The position numbers were made by a program, and so were the translations under genes. 64,000 nt of DNA from Oryzias latipes (Eukaryota > Chordata > Actinopteri > Beloniformes > Adrianichthyidae): NCBI RefSeq assembly GCF_002234675.1, contig NC_019859.2, positions 3,689,240 to 3,753,239 on the forward strand, written 5' to 3'. Shown one piece after another: positions 1 to 10,844 of this stretch; position 1 is the first letter of the stretch; every line of letters begins with the position of its first letter. A model generated the notes under the pieces. That model was not told the origin of the DNA. It worked only from the letters and a program-made list of their open reading frames with translations, and did not search any database.

Positions 1-861
1 AACGGCTTCTCTTTAAGATTTCTTTAATTGCCAGTGATTAATCTTTTAGATACTTCCAGATTCATGACATCAAAGTAACGGCCTTTTTCCTTTGTGATGT
101 GATGAAACCTGACAGCCCGTGTCATGCAGTGGAGTTATTCTCTCCATATCTGCTGGCGTCTCAGTCTTCCCTGTTCTCTTCTGTTGTTTGTAAACATCCA
201 GTCGCACAGGAGAGAGCCGGATCGAGCTGGGAAGCTGGAGGCAACGGCACTGATCATTCAAACCTGAACAAAAGTGACTCAACATCACAGATTGTGATAC
301 TTCTCTGAAGCATTAGCGGTACTTTTTGGATGTCTTATTTTTGTACTTCCAGGGAGCCATACTGTCATAAATAACGTCGTTTTGGATACCATTTCCAAGC
401 TGTCTGAACAACTTGTACGAATTATTTTGGATGTTGACCATCTTAAGGGGATTTTAATAAACCTTTTCTTTAGTTTTGTTGCCTTTTAACTCTTACCAAC
501 AGAGTAAAAGGCAACAATAATTAATTAATTTCAATAACTACTAACGTTTTTTACAAAAACGTAGTGAAATTAGATTGAACAAATCTACTGCAATAAATTC
601 ATATTTCATCTTCTCTAGTAATTTTAAACAAACAGTTATTTTTCTAGGATTGAAACACCACATCTTGATCAGAGTTGAATAATTACAGCAAATAATATCA
701 GAAAAATGCCCCCAAAAACATGAAGAATAATATTTTTATGACAAAAATTTGGATACAGCCCCTTAAAATGAGGGGTTTTCTGAAAATGTTTAATGGAGTC
801 TTTTTAAATGTTGCATTTTTTATGAAAAGGAATGAACTGATGGATGAAGGAGGCAAAATCC
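1..861. other. AT-rich non-coding DNA, nothing recognised
   Basis: No long reading frame with coding character and no repeat that I can name. It presumably lies in an upstream intron of kcnh1, because the first visible exon of that gene starts mid-protein at 8072. Confidence 0.5.
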
Positions 862-905
862 AGTAGACCTGGGGGGTATTCCAGGAAGCATGTTTAAACT
901 ACCCT
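862..905 (+). repeat. Possible fragment of a Harbinger-like element end
   Basis: The motif GGGGGTATTCCAGGAAGCA resembles the ends seen at about 55297 and 55590 (GGCCTGTTTCAGAAAGGAGG when read on the minus strand). No partner end or target duplication was found, so this is only a tentative relic. Confidence 0.3.
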
Positions 906-1212
906 GACCGCGGCGTCCCCGGAGCAACAGTGTGTCACTGTTGTAGAAGGAAACTTCTGGCGTGCGCTTTTAAGTCACCGCTGCTCTTTTTTTCGGGTAT
1001 GTTTTTTTTAACCAGCCCTGTTACTACCATATTGCTGTCGGAGAGGAGAGCTGCTCTCTCGTTCTCCCCTCCTTCCGCTGCCAATCCCTGCTCCTTCTTA
1101 AACAGGCACGCGGTTTCAGCACATATATTATACTTCCTCAATCTACAACACAGTGTGGCGACCTGGGGGTTAGCCCCGCCTTAAGCCCCTAAGACTCATG
1201 GGAAGTGGGGAA

Positions 1213-2240
1213 TCTATCTATCTTCCCCTAAAATCTGGAGGAGCGGAGGCTCTCGACAGATTGCAGAACTGCTTAGCAGACATCAAGTCCTGGATGGAGC
1301 TGAACTTCCTCTGTCTCAACAAAAACAAGACAGAGGTGTTCGTTTTTGGAAAGTCTGACCTGCTGACAGGCTGCTGTAGTGCTGTTGGCCCCCTGGACCC
1401 TTCAGATGCTCCGTTCATTAGAAATCTTGGGGTAAACCTTGACAGGCATTTTAAATTTGACAAACAGGTCAGTCTTGTAGTCCAGTCTAGTTTTTATCAC
1501 TTGAGGCTAATTAGCAAAGTCAAGCCATATCTTCCTCCTCACGCTTTGCAACAAGTGATGCATGCTTTGATCTTTTCCAGACTGGACTACTGTAACTCTC
1601 TGTACAGTGGTATAGATCAGTCTCTGCTCCGCCGTCTCCAGCTGGTTCAAAATTCAGCGGCCCGCCTGTTAACGGGGACCAGACGATGTGAGCACATAAC
1701 ACCGATATTACGCTCACTTCATTGGCTGCCTGTGTCTTTTAGAATTACTTTTAAGATTCTACTTTTGGTTTTTAAATGTCTGAATGGTCTGGCACCTCAG
1801 TATCTTTCTGAGTTTTTGCATGTTTATCGTCCATGTCGAGTCCTAAGATCTGAAGATCAAATGCTTTTAGTGGTTCCCAGGACTCGGCTTGTGACTCGGG
1901 GAGACAGAGCCTTTTCAGTTGCAGGTCCTGAACTCTGGAATGCTCTTCCCTATTCTGTGAGGTTTGCTAGAACTGTCAGTAATTTTAAGACTCTTTTAAA
2001 AACACATCTTTTTACTCAGGCTTTTAACTCCAGTGAGCGTATCTAGTGGGACTTGTTCATTTTATTAATTTTATTCTTTTATTGTTTTGTTGCTTTTATT
2101 GTTCAATTGATTTTATTGTTTTATTGTTATTGTTTTTTTTATTGCATCATATTGTTTGTGATTTTATTGGATTTTATGTTAAGCACTTTGGTTGCCTTGG
2201 CTTTTATAAGTTCTATACAAATAATAAATTGATTGATTGA
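1213..2240 (+). mobile_element. 5'-truncated L2-type LINE, 3' part of reverse transcriptase ORF plus tail
   Basis: An open frame runs to the stop at 2046 and encodes the C-terminal part of an L2-clade reverse transcriptase. It begins just after where the YADD box would be (the IYLPLKSGG segment). It continues through the L2-typical pattern DIKSWMELNFL, a LDYCNSLY segment and LQLVQNSAARLLTGTRR. The 3' end is an AATTGATTGATTGA microsatellite at about 2226-2240, the usual signature of fish L2 elements. The 5' truncation removes the endonuclease and most of the polymerase. The remaining frame is still open over 280 codons, so the insertion is fairly young. Confidence 0.85.
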
Positions 2241-2384
2241 ATCGCGGGGGTAAATTTCCCGACTGAGGAACCTGTGAACAGAAGTGAGCTGCATGCTGTT
2301 TGGGAGATGTGGATGTGTTCAAATGAAAGAGTCGACGCTCTGTTAACTCCTCCCTCAGTGAGACAGAAGCCAGAAGTACAGTCT

Positions 2385-2541
2385 GCGGGTCAGGCTAAAC
2401 AATGACGGCCGAAAGTGGCGGTAACAACATGCGGCTTGTATACTGGTGCGGCTTGTGTGTGTAAATGGTCACGTAACTTCATTAAATTGGGTAGTTGCGG
2501 CTTTTAATCAGGTGCGCTCTATAACCCGTAAATTACGGTAG
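2385..2541. mobile_element. Short non-autonomous element with GCGGCTT repeats
   Basis: The stretch holds several GCGGCTTNTA-like direct motifs and ends in AACCCGTAAATTACGGTA. Read on the minus strand it gives the TACCGTAATTTACGGG type of end that is common in a widespread fish and vertebrate MITE family. The other end is not clear because an L2 copy lies just upstream. Confidence 0.45.
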
Positions 2542-2597
2542 TTTTGTGTTGGTTTCTTTATGTGTTCTCTCACAAGAATAGTATATTTCATAGCTAC

Positions 2598-2832
2598 ATC
2601 TGCACAGCTGCACAGTGGTTAGCTTTCTCGCCTCACAGCAAGAAGACCTGCATGTTCTCCATGTGCACGTGTGGGTTTTCTTGGGAACTCCAGTTCCTCT
2701 TACAGTCCAAATTGCCCATAGGTGTGCATGTGACACTGCAGCAGACTTGTTCAAGGTGTACCCCGCATTCGCCGAACAATTGCTGGGTTGACTCCAGAGA
2801 TTTAGTTGGTCCCGCAGATGGATGGATGAATT
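2598..2832 (+). repeat. Interspersed fish repeat (tRNA-like head plus conserved body), degraded
   Basis: The order is CACAGTGGTTAGC, GCCTCACAGCAAGAAG, TGCATGTTCTCC, GTGTGGGTTTTCT, a CAAGGTGTACCCC segment and a terminal GGATGGATGA. This is the same consensus order seen in many fish genomes. A minus-strand copy of the same body is at 9535-9725 and part of one is at 62050-62105. The copy is old, with many changes. Confidence 0.65.
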
Positions 2833-2841
2833 CTATGGTTT

Positions 2842-3928
2842 TAGTTTCTCAGTTTTTTCCCCTTTTATTTTCTGCATAATTGTGATGTTGTAGTCTAGTA
2901 ATGTTAATAAAACATTCTAATTGATATAAATCTGTTCATGTAATGAGTACTATAGGCTGTCACGTCTTCACGACCTTTTCTTCTGTGCCATCCACATGTT
3001 ACATAACTGCTGACAGTGAAGGGAGACAGACAGTATGTGGAAGTCTTCCAGAGCTCAGAGCACATGTATAGAAAAAGTCATTTCCTCACAGAGTCTAAGC
3101 ATGAAGAGCCTTAATGTTGACAATGTGTCTCCTTGATCGGAATCCACAGTCACATCGGGTTCCATCATGACCTGCAGTCTGTTGGTTTGGATCACAGTCA
3201 GACATCCAACCTCTCAGGAGACGCAGAAATCAAAAAGGAGGCTTACATTTCTATTTTAATGCCTCAATTTTTTTTTAAAGATGTAAATCAATGTTATTTT
3301 TTATTTCAAAAATGCACTGTTATTTTCTAACTTCTGTGGTTAAATGTACCTTCAAAGTAGATCAGGGGGGCACAGAGAGGCTTTTGAAAGTAAACTTCTG
3401 ACCTAGTTTCAGTGAAGCTAAACCGGACAGGGATTTCTCTCAACAGTTTATCCCTGCGGAGCTCCTATTAGAAACCTTCTCTGAGACAGTTTAAGGGCTG
3501 CAGTGCAGGCCTGATAAAAGCCTCTCCTTACTATTTAGATTTAGGAGGACACTCAAAGGAGGCTGAGTTTTGGTCCAAGCCCTCCTCACACACAGCCTCA
3601 TCTTCTTGGCTCTCAAAGTGGCTGTGAGCGGCTGGGGGCTGACAGGAATCTGTTGCCATGACAGCCAGCATCTGGGACCCGGGAAGAGAGTTTGGGTTAT
3701 TAGCATACTGTAGTGTGTGTAAGTGTTGTAATACTTGTTGTGACATTGGGATGGGCTCACATTAGGAAAATGTGGAAAATTAGGAATACATGGACAATTT
3801 TGCTCCTGAAACAAAAGCTTGTAAAACAAAATGCCTTAGTGGACCTAAAGTGTTCATCAGGATCTGCATTTAATATTTATCAAAACAATAAGAAATAAGG
3901 GTTGCATACATTGACTATATATGAAAAC
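2842..3928. other. Non-coding DNA, nothing recognised
   Basis: No coding-like frame with splice signals and no repeat family that I can identify. Confidence 0.4.
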
Positions 3929-3929
3929 T

Positions 3930-4205
3930 GGACTGAGTGACCCCTTTCAAACTGGAAGTACCCGCGGCCTCAGGAAGACTTCTATAGAGAAATTAACAGC
4001 TGTTACTTAGTCATTTTATTGCTCAGGATAACAATTCTTGCTCTTATACCTTTTTCAACATGTTCTGCATAATCCTCTGTTTTTTCGTGATATTTTTTCT
4101 GCACATTAATCAATTTAAAAACTGACCAATCAGATGCCCCTATAAAAAGAGGTGGTCTTGCATTGAATATTCTAAACATTTGATTGACAGATTCTCCTGA
4201 TTCTG
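3930..4205 (+). repeat. Unclassified interspersed repeat, inverted copy of the one near 28.9 kb
   Basis: The stretch opens with GGACTGAGTGACCCCT and ends with AACATTTGATTGACAGATT. Both blocks recur in reverse complement, in the matching order, at about 28885-28960. This shows a dispersed element of roughly 280 bp. I cannot assign a family. Confidence 0.5.
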
Positions 4206-4289
4206 CTTTCAAGATCTAGCCTTTTGTTTTTATACTTATTTTATATTTTACTGTTGTTGCCTTCTGCACTTGGAAAACGGGATAGCTTT

Positions 4290-4650
4290 TTAATTTCATT
4301 CAATTCAATTCCATACAATTTTATTTGTGTAGCCCAAAATCACAACAACAGTCGTCTCAATGGGCTTCGTACCGGTAATTGTTAAGTAAACATAAAATCA
4401 TAAGGATGATGAATGTAAAGAATTCAATAGGAAAAGTTCTAAACTGAATTAACTAAACAGACTAAACTAAACTGGACATCCCTGCCCTTAGAAACCTCAG
4501 GGGTGTCCACCTGAAGGAGGGATCCTCCCCCAGGACGGACAGGCGATGTACCAGAACTCTTAGAGAAGAATTAACTTATCAAACTCTACAACTACACGTT
4601 TAAAAACAGCAGATGGCTTCATCCAGAGGGAGTTGGGGGACGGCCGGTCA
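4290..4650 (-). mobile_element. L2-type LINE 3' tail
   Basis: CAATTCAATTC repeats followed by a TTTATTTGTGTAGCCC block and ACAACAGTCGTCTCAATGGG match the 3' UTR of the longer L2 copy at 40905-43760. They also match, inverted, the tail at 27510-27812. Only the 3' UTR is present. Confidence 0.75.
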
Positions 4651-4654
4651 TTCT

Positions 4655-4715
4655 GTCATTGTACAAGTGTGCAATGACAAATAAAGATAATTCCATTCTA
4701 ATCTATTCTATTGCA
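4655..4715 (+). mobile_element. Short LINE 3' end
   Basis: GTGCAATGACAAATAAAGAT followed by degenerate ATTCTATTCT repeats is a common fish LINE 3' terminus. Nothing upstream of it is preserved. Confidence 0.4.
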
Positions 4716-5088
4716 TTTTCTCATCTGCTTCAGATTCACAACTATTTGAATAAAGAAATACTCAGAAATGTAATTTTTAATCTGAATTTTCTTATATTTG
4801 TCCTCCATCATGAGAAAAATGAATCAAGAACATATTAAAAACATCATGATTTCCTTTGGAGTGTGTTTTTAAACAATAAACATGTCTGGATTATTTAGAA
4901 ATAATTAAAAAAAAGCAGGTTTAAAAGATAAAAAACATTTAATAATAAATCACTTGCCTAAAAATCATGTTGAGGGTGTAAAAACTAACAGGGAAAAGTG
5001 AGAAAAAAAACCGCGAAAATAATGTTTTTATTGTTTTGATGAAAAGAACAAGATCAAAGCAAGCCACTCGCCTCTCAGCAGTGGAGAT
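4716..5088. other. AT-rich non-coding DNA
   Basis: Rich in A and T with many short homopolymers. No feature recognised. Confidence 0.4.
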
Positions 5089-5214
5089 TCAGACTTGGCT
5101 GTGCTTCTGGTCCTGCTGCTGCTGGTTCAGCACCAGCTTGGCTCCACTGCTGTGCTGAGCGAGTGCAATACCTTTCTGAAGGTCACTCTTGGTCTTTTGT
5201 AACGACTGTGACAT
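5089..5214 (-). pseudogene. Short coding-like segment, 41 codons, origin unknown
   Basis: On the minus strand an ATG at 5214 opens 41 codons ending at 5089-5091. The product starts MSQSLQKTKSDLQKG and has a QQQQDQKHSQV tail. The base just before the ATG completes a CTGATTGCAG acceptor-like site. Upstream (5220-5375) a second frame is open with a proline/serine-rich product containing PPPPSQPGSS and MNRYLPLHQQQ. Adjoining open frames in two phases suggest a processed pseudogene or a terminal exon. I do not recognise the protein. The segment is GC-richer than its surroundings. Confidence 0.25.
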
Positions 5215-5740
5215 CTGCAATCAGCGCCACAATCTGAGCTGCTGTGTCTGCGCTCAGAGTACATGACAGCAGTGTTCTGCTGCTGATGGAGCGGCAGATA
5301 TCGATTCATTGTCCCCGTCTCCGTTGAGCTTCCAGGCTGTGATGGAGGTGGAGGCTTGTCAGTGACGGACTGCACTATTCTGTATTGATGCGCTGAGCTG
5401 GGGCTGTGAGGAGTAACGGTTAATCCGTCAATACTGACAAGGACACGGCGTGCACATTCATTAAACCTGCAACCAGAGATCTCTTACTATCAAACTCCTG
5501 AGAACAAAAGTGGCTGAGGGCTGTGAAAAATGACACTTTCTTGGAGTCAAGGGTTAACAGATAATCTAATCTATTGTACTCCAGTCAAGTTCTTGAATTA
5601 GGAATAATTTAGTCAGATTGTGTGTAGTGCAAAATAAGCTTTTTTAGAGCGAAAAAACAAATTAGAAAAACTAAAAACAATTTTCAAATGATCTACTGAA
5701 TAAAGCATTACACTGTTGTTAAAAATAGCTATTATACAAG

Positions 5741-5880
5741 TGGCGGCTGGTTTAGCTCGTGCTGGTTTGCAGCGCCTTCTGTCTATGAAACCTGGGTTCG
5801 ATTCCGGGCTGCTCCCTATTCCCTTCTCTGCTGCTGTGCCGGTCCCAAGTCCAGTTGGATTGAGAGGGTTGCCAAAAGTG
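5741..5880 (+). repeat. tRNA-derived SINE
   Basis: An A-box-like TAGCTCGTGCTGG at 5753-5765 and a perfect B box GGTTCGATTCC at 5795-5805 have the spacing of an RNA polymerase III promoter. They are followed by a non-tRNA body with GCTGTGCCGGTCCCAAGTCC. The arms do not pair as a cloverleaf and the body continues, so this is a SINE and not a tRNA gene. Confidence 0.7.
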
Positions 5881-5983
5881 AAAGAAAGATTCTAGTATTA
5901 TTTGAGAGATTATTTTGCTAGCATGCAAAAGTAATGGTGGTTTAAAATTGTAATAAGAGCTATAGTAATAACAGTTACTGTAG

Positions 5984-5987
<4 letters not shown>

Positions 5988-6024
<37 letters not shown>
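5988..6024. repeat. (TA)n microsatellite
   Basis: A pure TA run of about 37 bases. Confidence 0.95.
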
Positions 6025-6026
<2 letters not shown>

Positions 6027-6884
6027 CTGTTTTGTTGGATATGTTGTGTCTAATGAATGTAACTCACACCAGCAAAGTGTAAGAAATGTTCACGAGAGCT
6101 TGTATCCACCCATAGGGGCAGTTATGACTAAGGCTTGGTGTACTGTTTACTTGTGTCCTGGGAAAAAATATATTTTTGTCATCGTAACATGAAACTGATG
6201 CCCAATATTTTCAAAACATACAAAAATAAAAGCGTAGCCTTTGCCAGCGCAATCTGCTTTCAATGAAATCTGAAGACTCTGGATGAGAAAATAGCCTCTT
6301 TCATTTGGTTTTCTTTTCTTCTCCCCCTGCAACATCAGAGATTAACCTTTGTTCTGCACCAAAACAAAAAAAATTAAAAATATATCAAAAAATGGAAATG
6401 GCCTTTGCCACATAACTACAGATTGAATATTTTGTGGAAACTGTCAAAATCTATGCTTTTGAATTGTCGGGAGATTGTGTCGTCATGGAAAAGTGTGGCG
6501 TTGTAGACTGATTGCAGGAGGAAGCCCTGCTTTTAGAGGGTCTGCTTTCTGTAGGTTTTTTTGGCAGCTAAGAGGTTGGAATGGGTCCATCGTAAGTGTA
6601 AGGTTCAAGACCTCCAAGAGATTTCATGTTCAAATAGAGGCAAAGCGGGTTTTATCTGCACAGCACCTGACATTAGAAAGCTTTGCTGCATTCAGAAAAA
6701 AAAAAAGAAACTACAATGCAATCAAGGCACATTAAGAGTGCAGTGCTTTTAACAAAGGACTAAACTTAATCTAAATGCATGTAGTGAAAATTTGCGCTCA
6801 TCAGGCTGTTGTACGCTGGATAGAGCTACGTACAGACCGGGCATGTGATGCGCGTTCAAGAATGCATTGAAAGTGGGTTTTTCA

Positions 6885-7735
6885 AGATTCAAGATTCAAA
6901 GATTCAAAAGTTTATTCTCATATGAAGAAACAGGTTTCCCTGCACGATGAAATTCTTACTTTGCTGTCTGCCCCGAATGCCAAAAAAGTATACAGGAAAT
7001 TGAAAATTCACACAAAACATACACACACAAAAAAACACACAAGATGTCGTGCAAATTCTAAATGTGCAAAAACGGTGATGATAAACAGTAGCGAACAATG
7101 AGGATGTGCAAGCTGCAGTTTATTCTTCCAGACTCCTGTCAGCTGTTACGGAGTCTGATTGCTGAGGGAAAGCAAGAGTTCCTGAGTCTGGTGGTCCTGC
7201 ACTTCACACTCCTGTACCTCCGTCCCGAGGGGAGGAGAGTGAACAGACCTCGTTGCGAGTGGGTGGGGTCCTTGATGATGGAGGTAGCTCTCCTGCGGAT
7301 CTTACGTTTGTAGATGCTCTCCAGTGAGAACAAAGGAGTCCTGGTGATCTCTGACGCAGTGTTCACCACTCTCTGCAGGCCGTACTTCGCAGCTTTGTAC
7401 TCGGACTCATTGCCAGATGTAAATGCAGTGGAGTGAGCACGCAGCATGTGAAGTACGTGGCCGTTTATCCAGGGCTTCTGGTTAGGAAACTTCCTGACTT
7501 GGATGGTGGGCATGATGTTCTCCATCCACACAAGTGCTGATGTACCCGGTCACATAACCAGCATAATCCTGTATGCTGACAGAAGAGTCCTCCAGAGTGG
7601 CTGCAGCTTTAAACACATCCCAGTCTGTTGTCATGAAACAGTCCAGCAACGTGGTCTCAGTCTCAGGTGTCCAGAGCTGAACCTGTTTGGTGACTGGATT
7701 AGATCGTTTGAGTCTTTGTCTGTAGGCTGAAAGCT
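6885..7735 (-). mobile_element. Rex1/L2-like LINE 3' fragment
   Basis: On the minus strand the frame ending near 7139 encodes PNQKPWINGHVLHMLRAHS, then LFSLESIYKRKIRRR, and then LLPSGRRYRSVKCRTTRLRNS. The last part is the C-terminal pattern of a fish non-LTR retrotransposon ORF. The tail at 6885-6960 holds GATTCAA repeats and a conserved AACAGGTTTCCCTGCACGAT 3' UTR block. Large parts of the reverse transcriptase are missing between the preserved pieces. Confidence 0.65.
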
Positions 7736-8071
7736 GTAGCAGCAGTCCAGCCAGCTTGAAATGAAGGCATGAATCAGATCTTGGAGTCTCCCGTTTGTTT
7801 GAAACAGTTCAAAGCTGATTTAGTTTTGGTCTGGGTCCACTAAAATTTCAAGTGATCCTGTCTAAAGCCTAAGTGAAATCTGTTTAAGGCTAAATTCAGC
7901 AAAACAAAAAAAATCATCTTATGTCCGCAAAACTATCTGTCTAATCCTGGCTAATTTTTTTTTTAAGCTGTAATCCATTTTCTTTCTCTGTCTTCTTTCG
8001 AATTTATTAAATTGGCAGAAATACATGCAACAAATGAACTAAACCGCTGTTCATTCTCGTCTTGCTTGCAG

Positions 8072-8271
8072 CGTTGCTTTATGCGACTATCTTTGGTAAC
8101 GTCACCACCATCTTCCAGCAGATGTACGCCAACACCAACCGCTACCACGAGATGCTCAACAGTGTGAGAGACTTCCTCAAACTCTATCAGGTTCCCAAAG
8201 GCCTCAGTGAGCGAGTGATGGACTACATCGTATCCACCTGGTCCATGACCAGAGGCATCGACACTGACAAG
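8072..8271 (+). CDS. kcnh1: kcnh1 exon: end of S6 and C-linker
   Basis: This is the first visible exon of a voltage-gated EAG (Kv10.1) channel alpha subunit in the plasma membrane. It encodes [19 protein letters not shown], the cytoplasmic half of S6. The C-linker follows, with [17 protein letters not shown]. The acceptor is CTTGCTTGCAG ending at 8071 and the donor GT is at 8272. The exon enters after one base of a codon and leaves at phase 0, which fits the next exon exactly. Exons for the PAS domain, S1-S5 and the pore are not in the window. The sequence is closer to KCNH1 than to its paralogue KCNH5, judged mainly from the later exons. Confidence 0.95.
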
Positions 8272-8719
8272 GTTTGTGTGTGGAGGGAAAGTGTTTGAAA
8301 CTCTTTGTGTGACTGCTCATGGATGATCCTTGAGAGCTTCTTGATTAACTTTGTTTTCCTCCTGAGCCTAGAAATGAAAGAACTACTTTAAAGCTGAAGA
8401 ACCAGAAAATACAGAAGTAAAGCTTCAAAACTGGGATTTACTTTTGTGGCTTTGTCCGAATTCTCTCATAACTCCCTAACCCTAGGGAAACTATAGAGTT
8501 TGGGACTATCCAGTGCCCTGGATTTTAAGACAATACGAACACCATGCCTCCAATTTTTTTCTAACAGCAAATACCACGTCACCCATTTGTCAAAGTAAAA
8601 ACAAAAAACGAACATTTTTATATATATTTTTAAATCCACTGTGTGCTGCTGATGAAAACACGTACACAGCAAAAACTGGAGAGTTGAAATTTCGGTGTTA
8701 AACAAACCAGAGTTGATTT

Positions 8720-9030
8720 CCACTCTTGAAGTGTTATTTTAACACATTGCGATTCAAATGGTGTTCAGTGTTGGGGTTATTTATCAGTGTTACCCAAATT
8801 AGGCTAATTTAACACTACAGAGAGTCAATGCCCCTGGGCTTCTGCCTCGGAAACCCTGTGCAAGAAAGTACAAGGTGCTGACACTCTTGAAGTGTTATTT
8901 TAACACATTGCGATTCAAATGATGTTCAGTGTTGGAGTTATTTTGGCCAAGTGAAGTTCATTTGACACTATAGAGAGTCAAGGCCCCTGGGCTTTTGCCT
9001 CGGAAACCCTGTGCAAGAAAGTGCAACGTG
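8720..9030 (+). repeat. Left subterminal direct repeat, two ~150-bp copies
   Basis: Two copies start at about 8722 and 8882. Both begin with ACTCTTGAAGTGTTATTTTA, carry TGTTCAGTGTTGG and end with CCTCGGAAACCCTGTGCAAG. They contain GTGTTA/TTAACAC half-sites like those in the right-end array, as expected for transposase-binding subterminal repeats. Confidence 0.8.
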
Positions 9031-9399
9031 GTAATTTTCCATGAGCTGCGGCAATTTCATCAGTGCTGGAAAAAGTTCTTCACAAGCGGTAAGTTAAACT
9101 AATTTATGGGGAAAAAATACTGTTAAATGGCCCTTAGTATATACAATAATGTATCTAGAGAGAATTGTATAACTTTTCTACGCTTTTTTGTTGCTGTTAA
9201 GCTGCTTTCACGCAGCGGTTTCATCCAACCCGTCCGTGGCCTTCTGTAATGCACTACACGCACAAATGTTGTAAATGCAGCTTTACCTTAACAGCTAATG
9301 CTACACACACAGACTTCGAGTTTCAATGTTAAGTTAATGTAGAGGATCTGTGGCGCGATTTGAGCGCAGTGTGTTTTCAGCGGCGCGGCCTGAGTTTAA

Positions 9400-9417
9400 A
9401 AAAAAAAAAAAAAAAAA
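9400..9417. repeat. Poly-A run
   Basis: About 18 A residues inside the left non-coding part of the transposon. Confidence 0.9.
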
Positions 9418-9534
9418 GACCGTTGGCGAGGTTGTGGCTTTTAAACAATCTGGGACTCGTCTCTGGGACTTGACGTTTTCGGGGACTCGATTAGCAGGTG
9501 AAGTACAAATCCAAAATGGCGACTCAACGTCACA

Positions 9535-9725
9535 ATTCCATCCATCCGTCCATCCATCTTCTTAACCCGCTTTATCCCTTTCGGAGCAGCGGGGTTGCCG
9601 GAGCACGTCAGATTACTGTTAAGGAAAGGTGGGGGAAACCTTGGACAGGTCGCCAGTTTGTTCCACAGGGCCCATGGGGCTGGAGCGCTCCACATCCACC
9701 TTGGCGGACAGACAGACATGATAAA
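9535..9725 (-). repeat. Interspersed fish repeat, minus-strand copy
   Basis: CCATCCGTCCATCCATCTTC followed by AACCCGCTTTATCCC, GGAGCAGCGGGGTTGCCGG, CTTGGACAGGTCGCCAG and CACAGGGCCCATGGGGC is the reverse complement of the 3' body of the family seen at 2598-2832. It is an insertion within the transposon's left region. Confidence 0.7.
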
Positions 9726-10454
9726 GCCACCTGTTTGCTTAGGCCTACTCCCTTTCGAACTAATACAGGAACAGCAAGCCTTAACTTGGTCACAGACACA
9801 CGAAATTACGTTCTGTGTGAATGCAGTTAGGGGTTTTAGATAACTATTTTACATTTTAGGAAAATGTGTTTTCCTGCATTTATATAATTTTATTTATTTA
9901 CTATTTAGCAAGTTTCATGTATGCTTGAATCATGTAAAAAACTATTTTTGACTTTTAACCAGTTGTGGCATCCCTTAAAAAAACGTACTCAAAATTGCAT
10001 CTGTCCTGTGGAAGGAAGGAATTTTTTAGTGTCACTTTGCAAAAAGTTACTACATACTAAAAAACAAATTTTTACAGGTGGGACAAAATTTTAAGACAGA
10101 CACAACAGACACCCTTTCCTGCTCGCTGGATGTCATGTGAACGTAGATTATCCCAGAAATTAAATAGGGAATGTCGTTTTATTATACTCTGTATGTGTTG
10201 CAAAATGCATTTTACAAGCAAAATGTATACAAGTTTTTTTTTTTGTATTTTAATTGTTTTATTTAGAGCTATGGACAATGATTTAACCTAATATTTATGA
10301 AGTCTATCTTTGTGGGCTGGTAAGGGCTGTCAAATTTTTTTGTGTGGGTGGGGGGTTACTTAAGTATAATTGAATTTTATAACCCAACCTTGCTTTAATC
10401 AATATTTACACCACATTGTAAATGTAACTAAATTTTATAATCTAATTCTTGTAG

Positions 10455-10515
10455 GTCAATTGGTGTTGCTCTTCGGCTTCAGAGGGTCTCAGCTGGTAAA
10501 CCCTAAGTGAAGGAG
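10455..10515 (+). other. Possible 5' non-coding exon of the transposon gene
   Basis: A GGAG followed by a strong GTAAGT donor at 10516 lies upstream of the coding start, whose exon has a TTCAG acceptor at 10840. The 5' border is not determined. Confidence 0.35.
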
Positions 10516-10844
10516 GTAAGTCTTGATAGTCATGTTAGCAGTGTCAGCATGCCCCCCCTCCCTATTTTTTTGTTCTTTTATGGAAAGCTCACCCTAACAT
10601 ATACCAGACTTGGTGATTAGATAATTGACTTTGCATATTACATGGCTCACACACACACACCTCATTCTGGAACCCACTGCATGGGTTTTAAAAGTTTCAA
10701 AACTCTGTAGTGGATAACATAGTTGACAGGTTTATTACTGTGTCCATATGACTGTTTTTAATTTTAGCTTGAATTGTTTAAGTTGTATGCTAAAAAAATG
10801 CTTATTTCTGTCATGTTCTTTTCTTTTTGGTATGGTTCAGTAAA

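Noticed and set aside
5741-5830. tRNA gene
   Set aside because: Boxes A and B are present, but the sequence does not fold as a cloverleaf and continues into a SINE body.
1-8071. Upstream kcnh1 exons (PAS domain, S1-S5, pore)
   Set aside because: No frame here matches these domains, so they must lie before the window.
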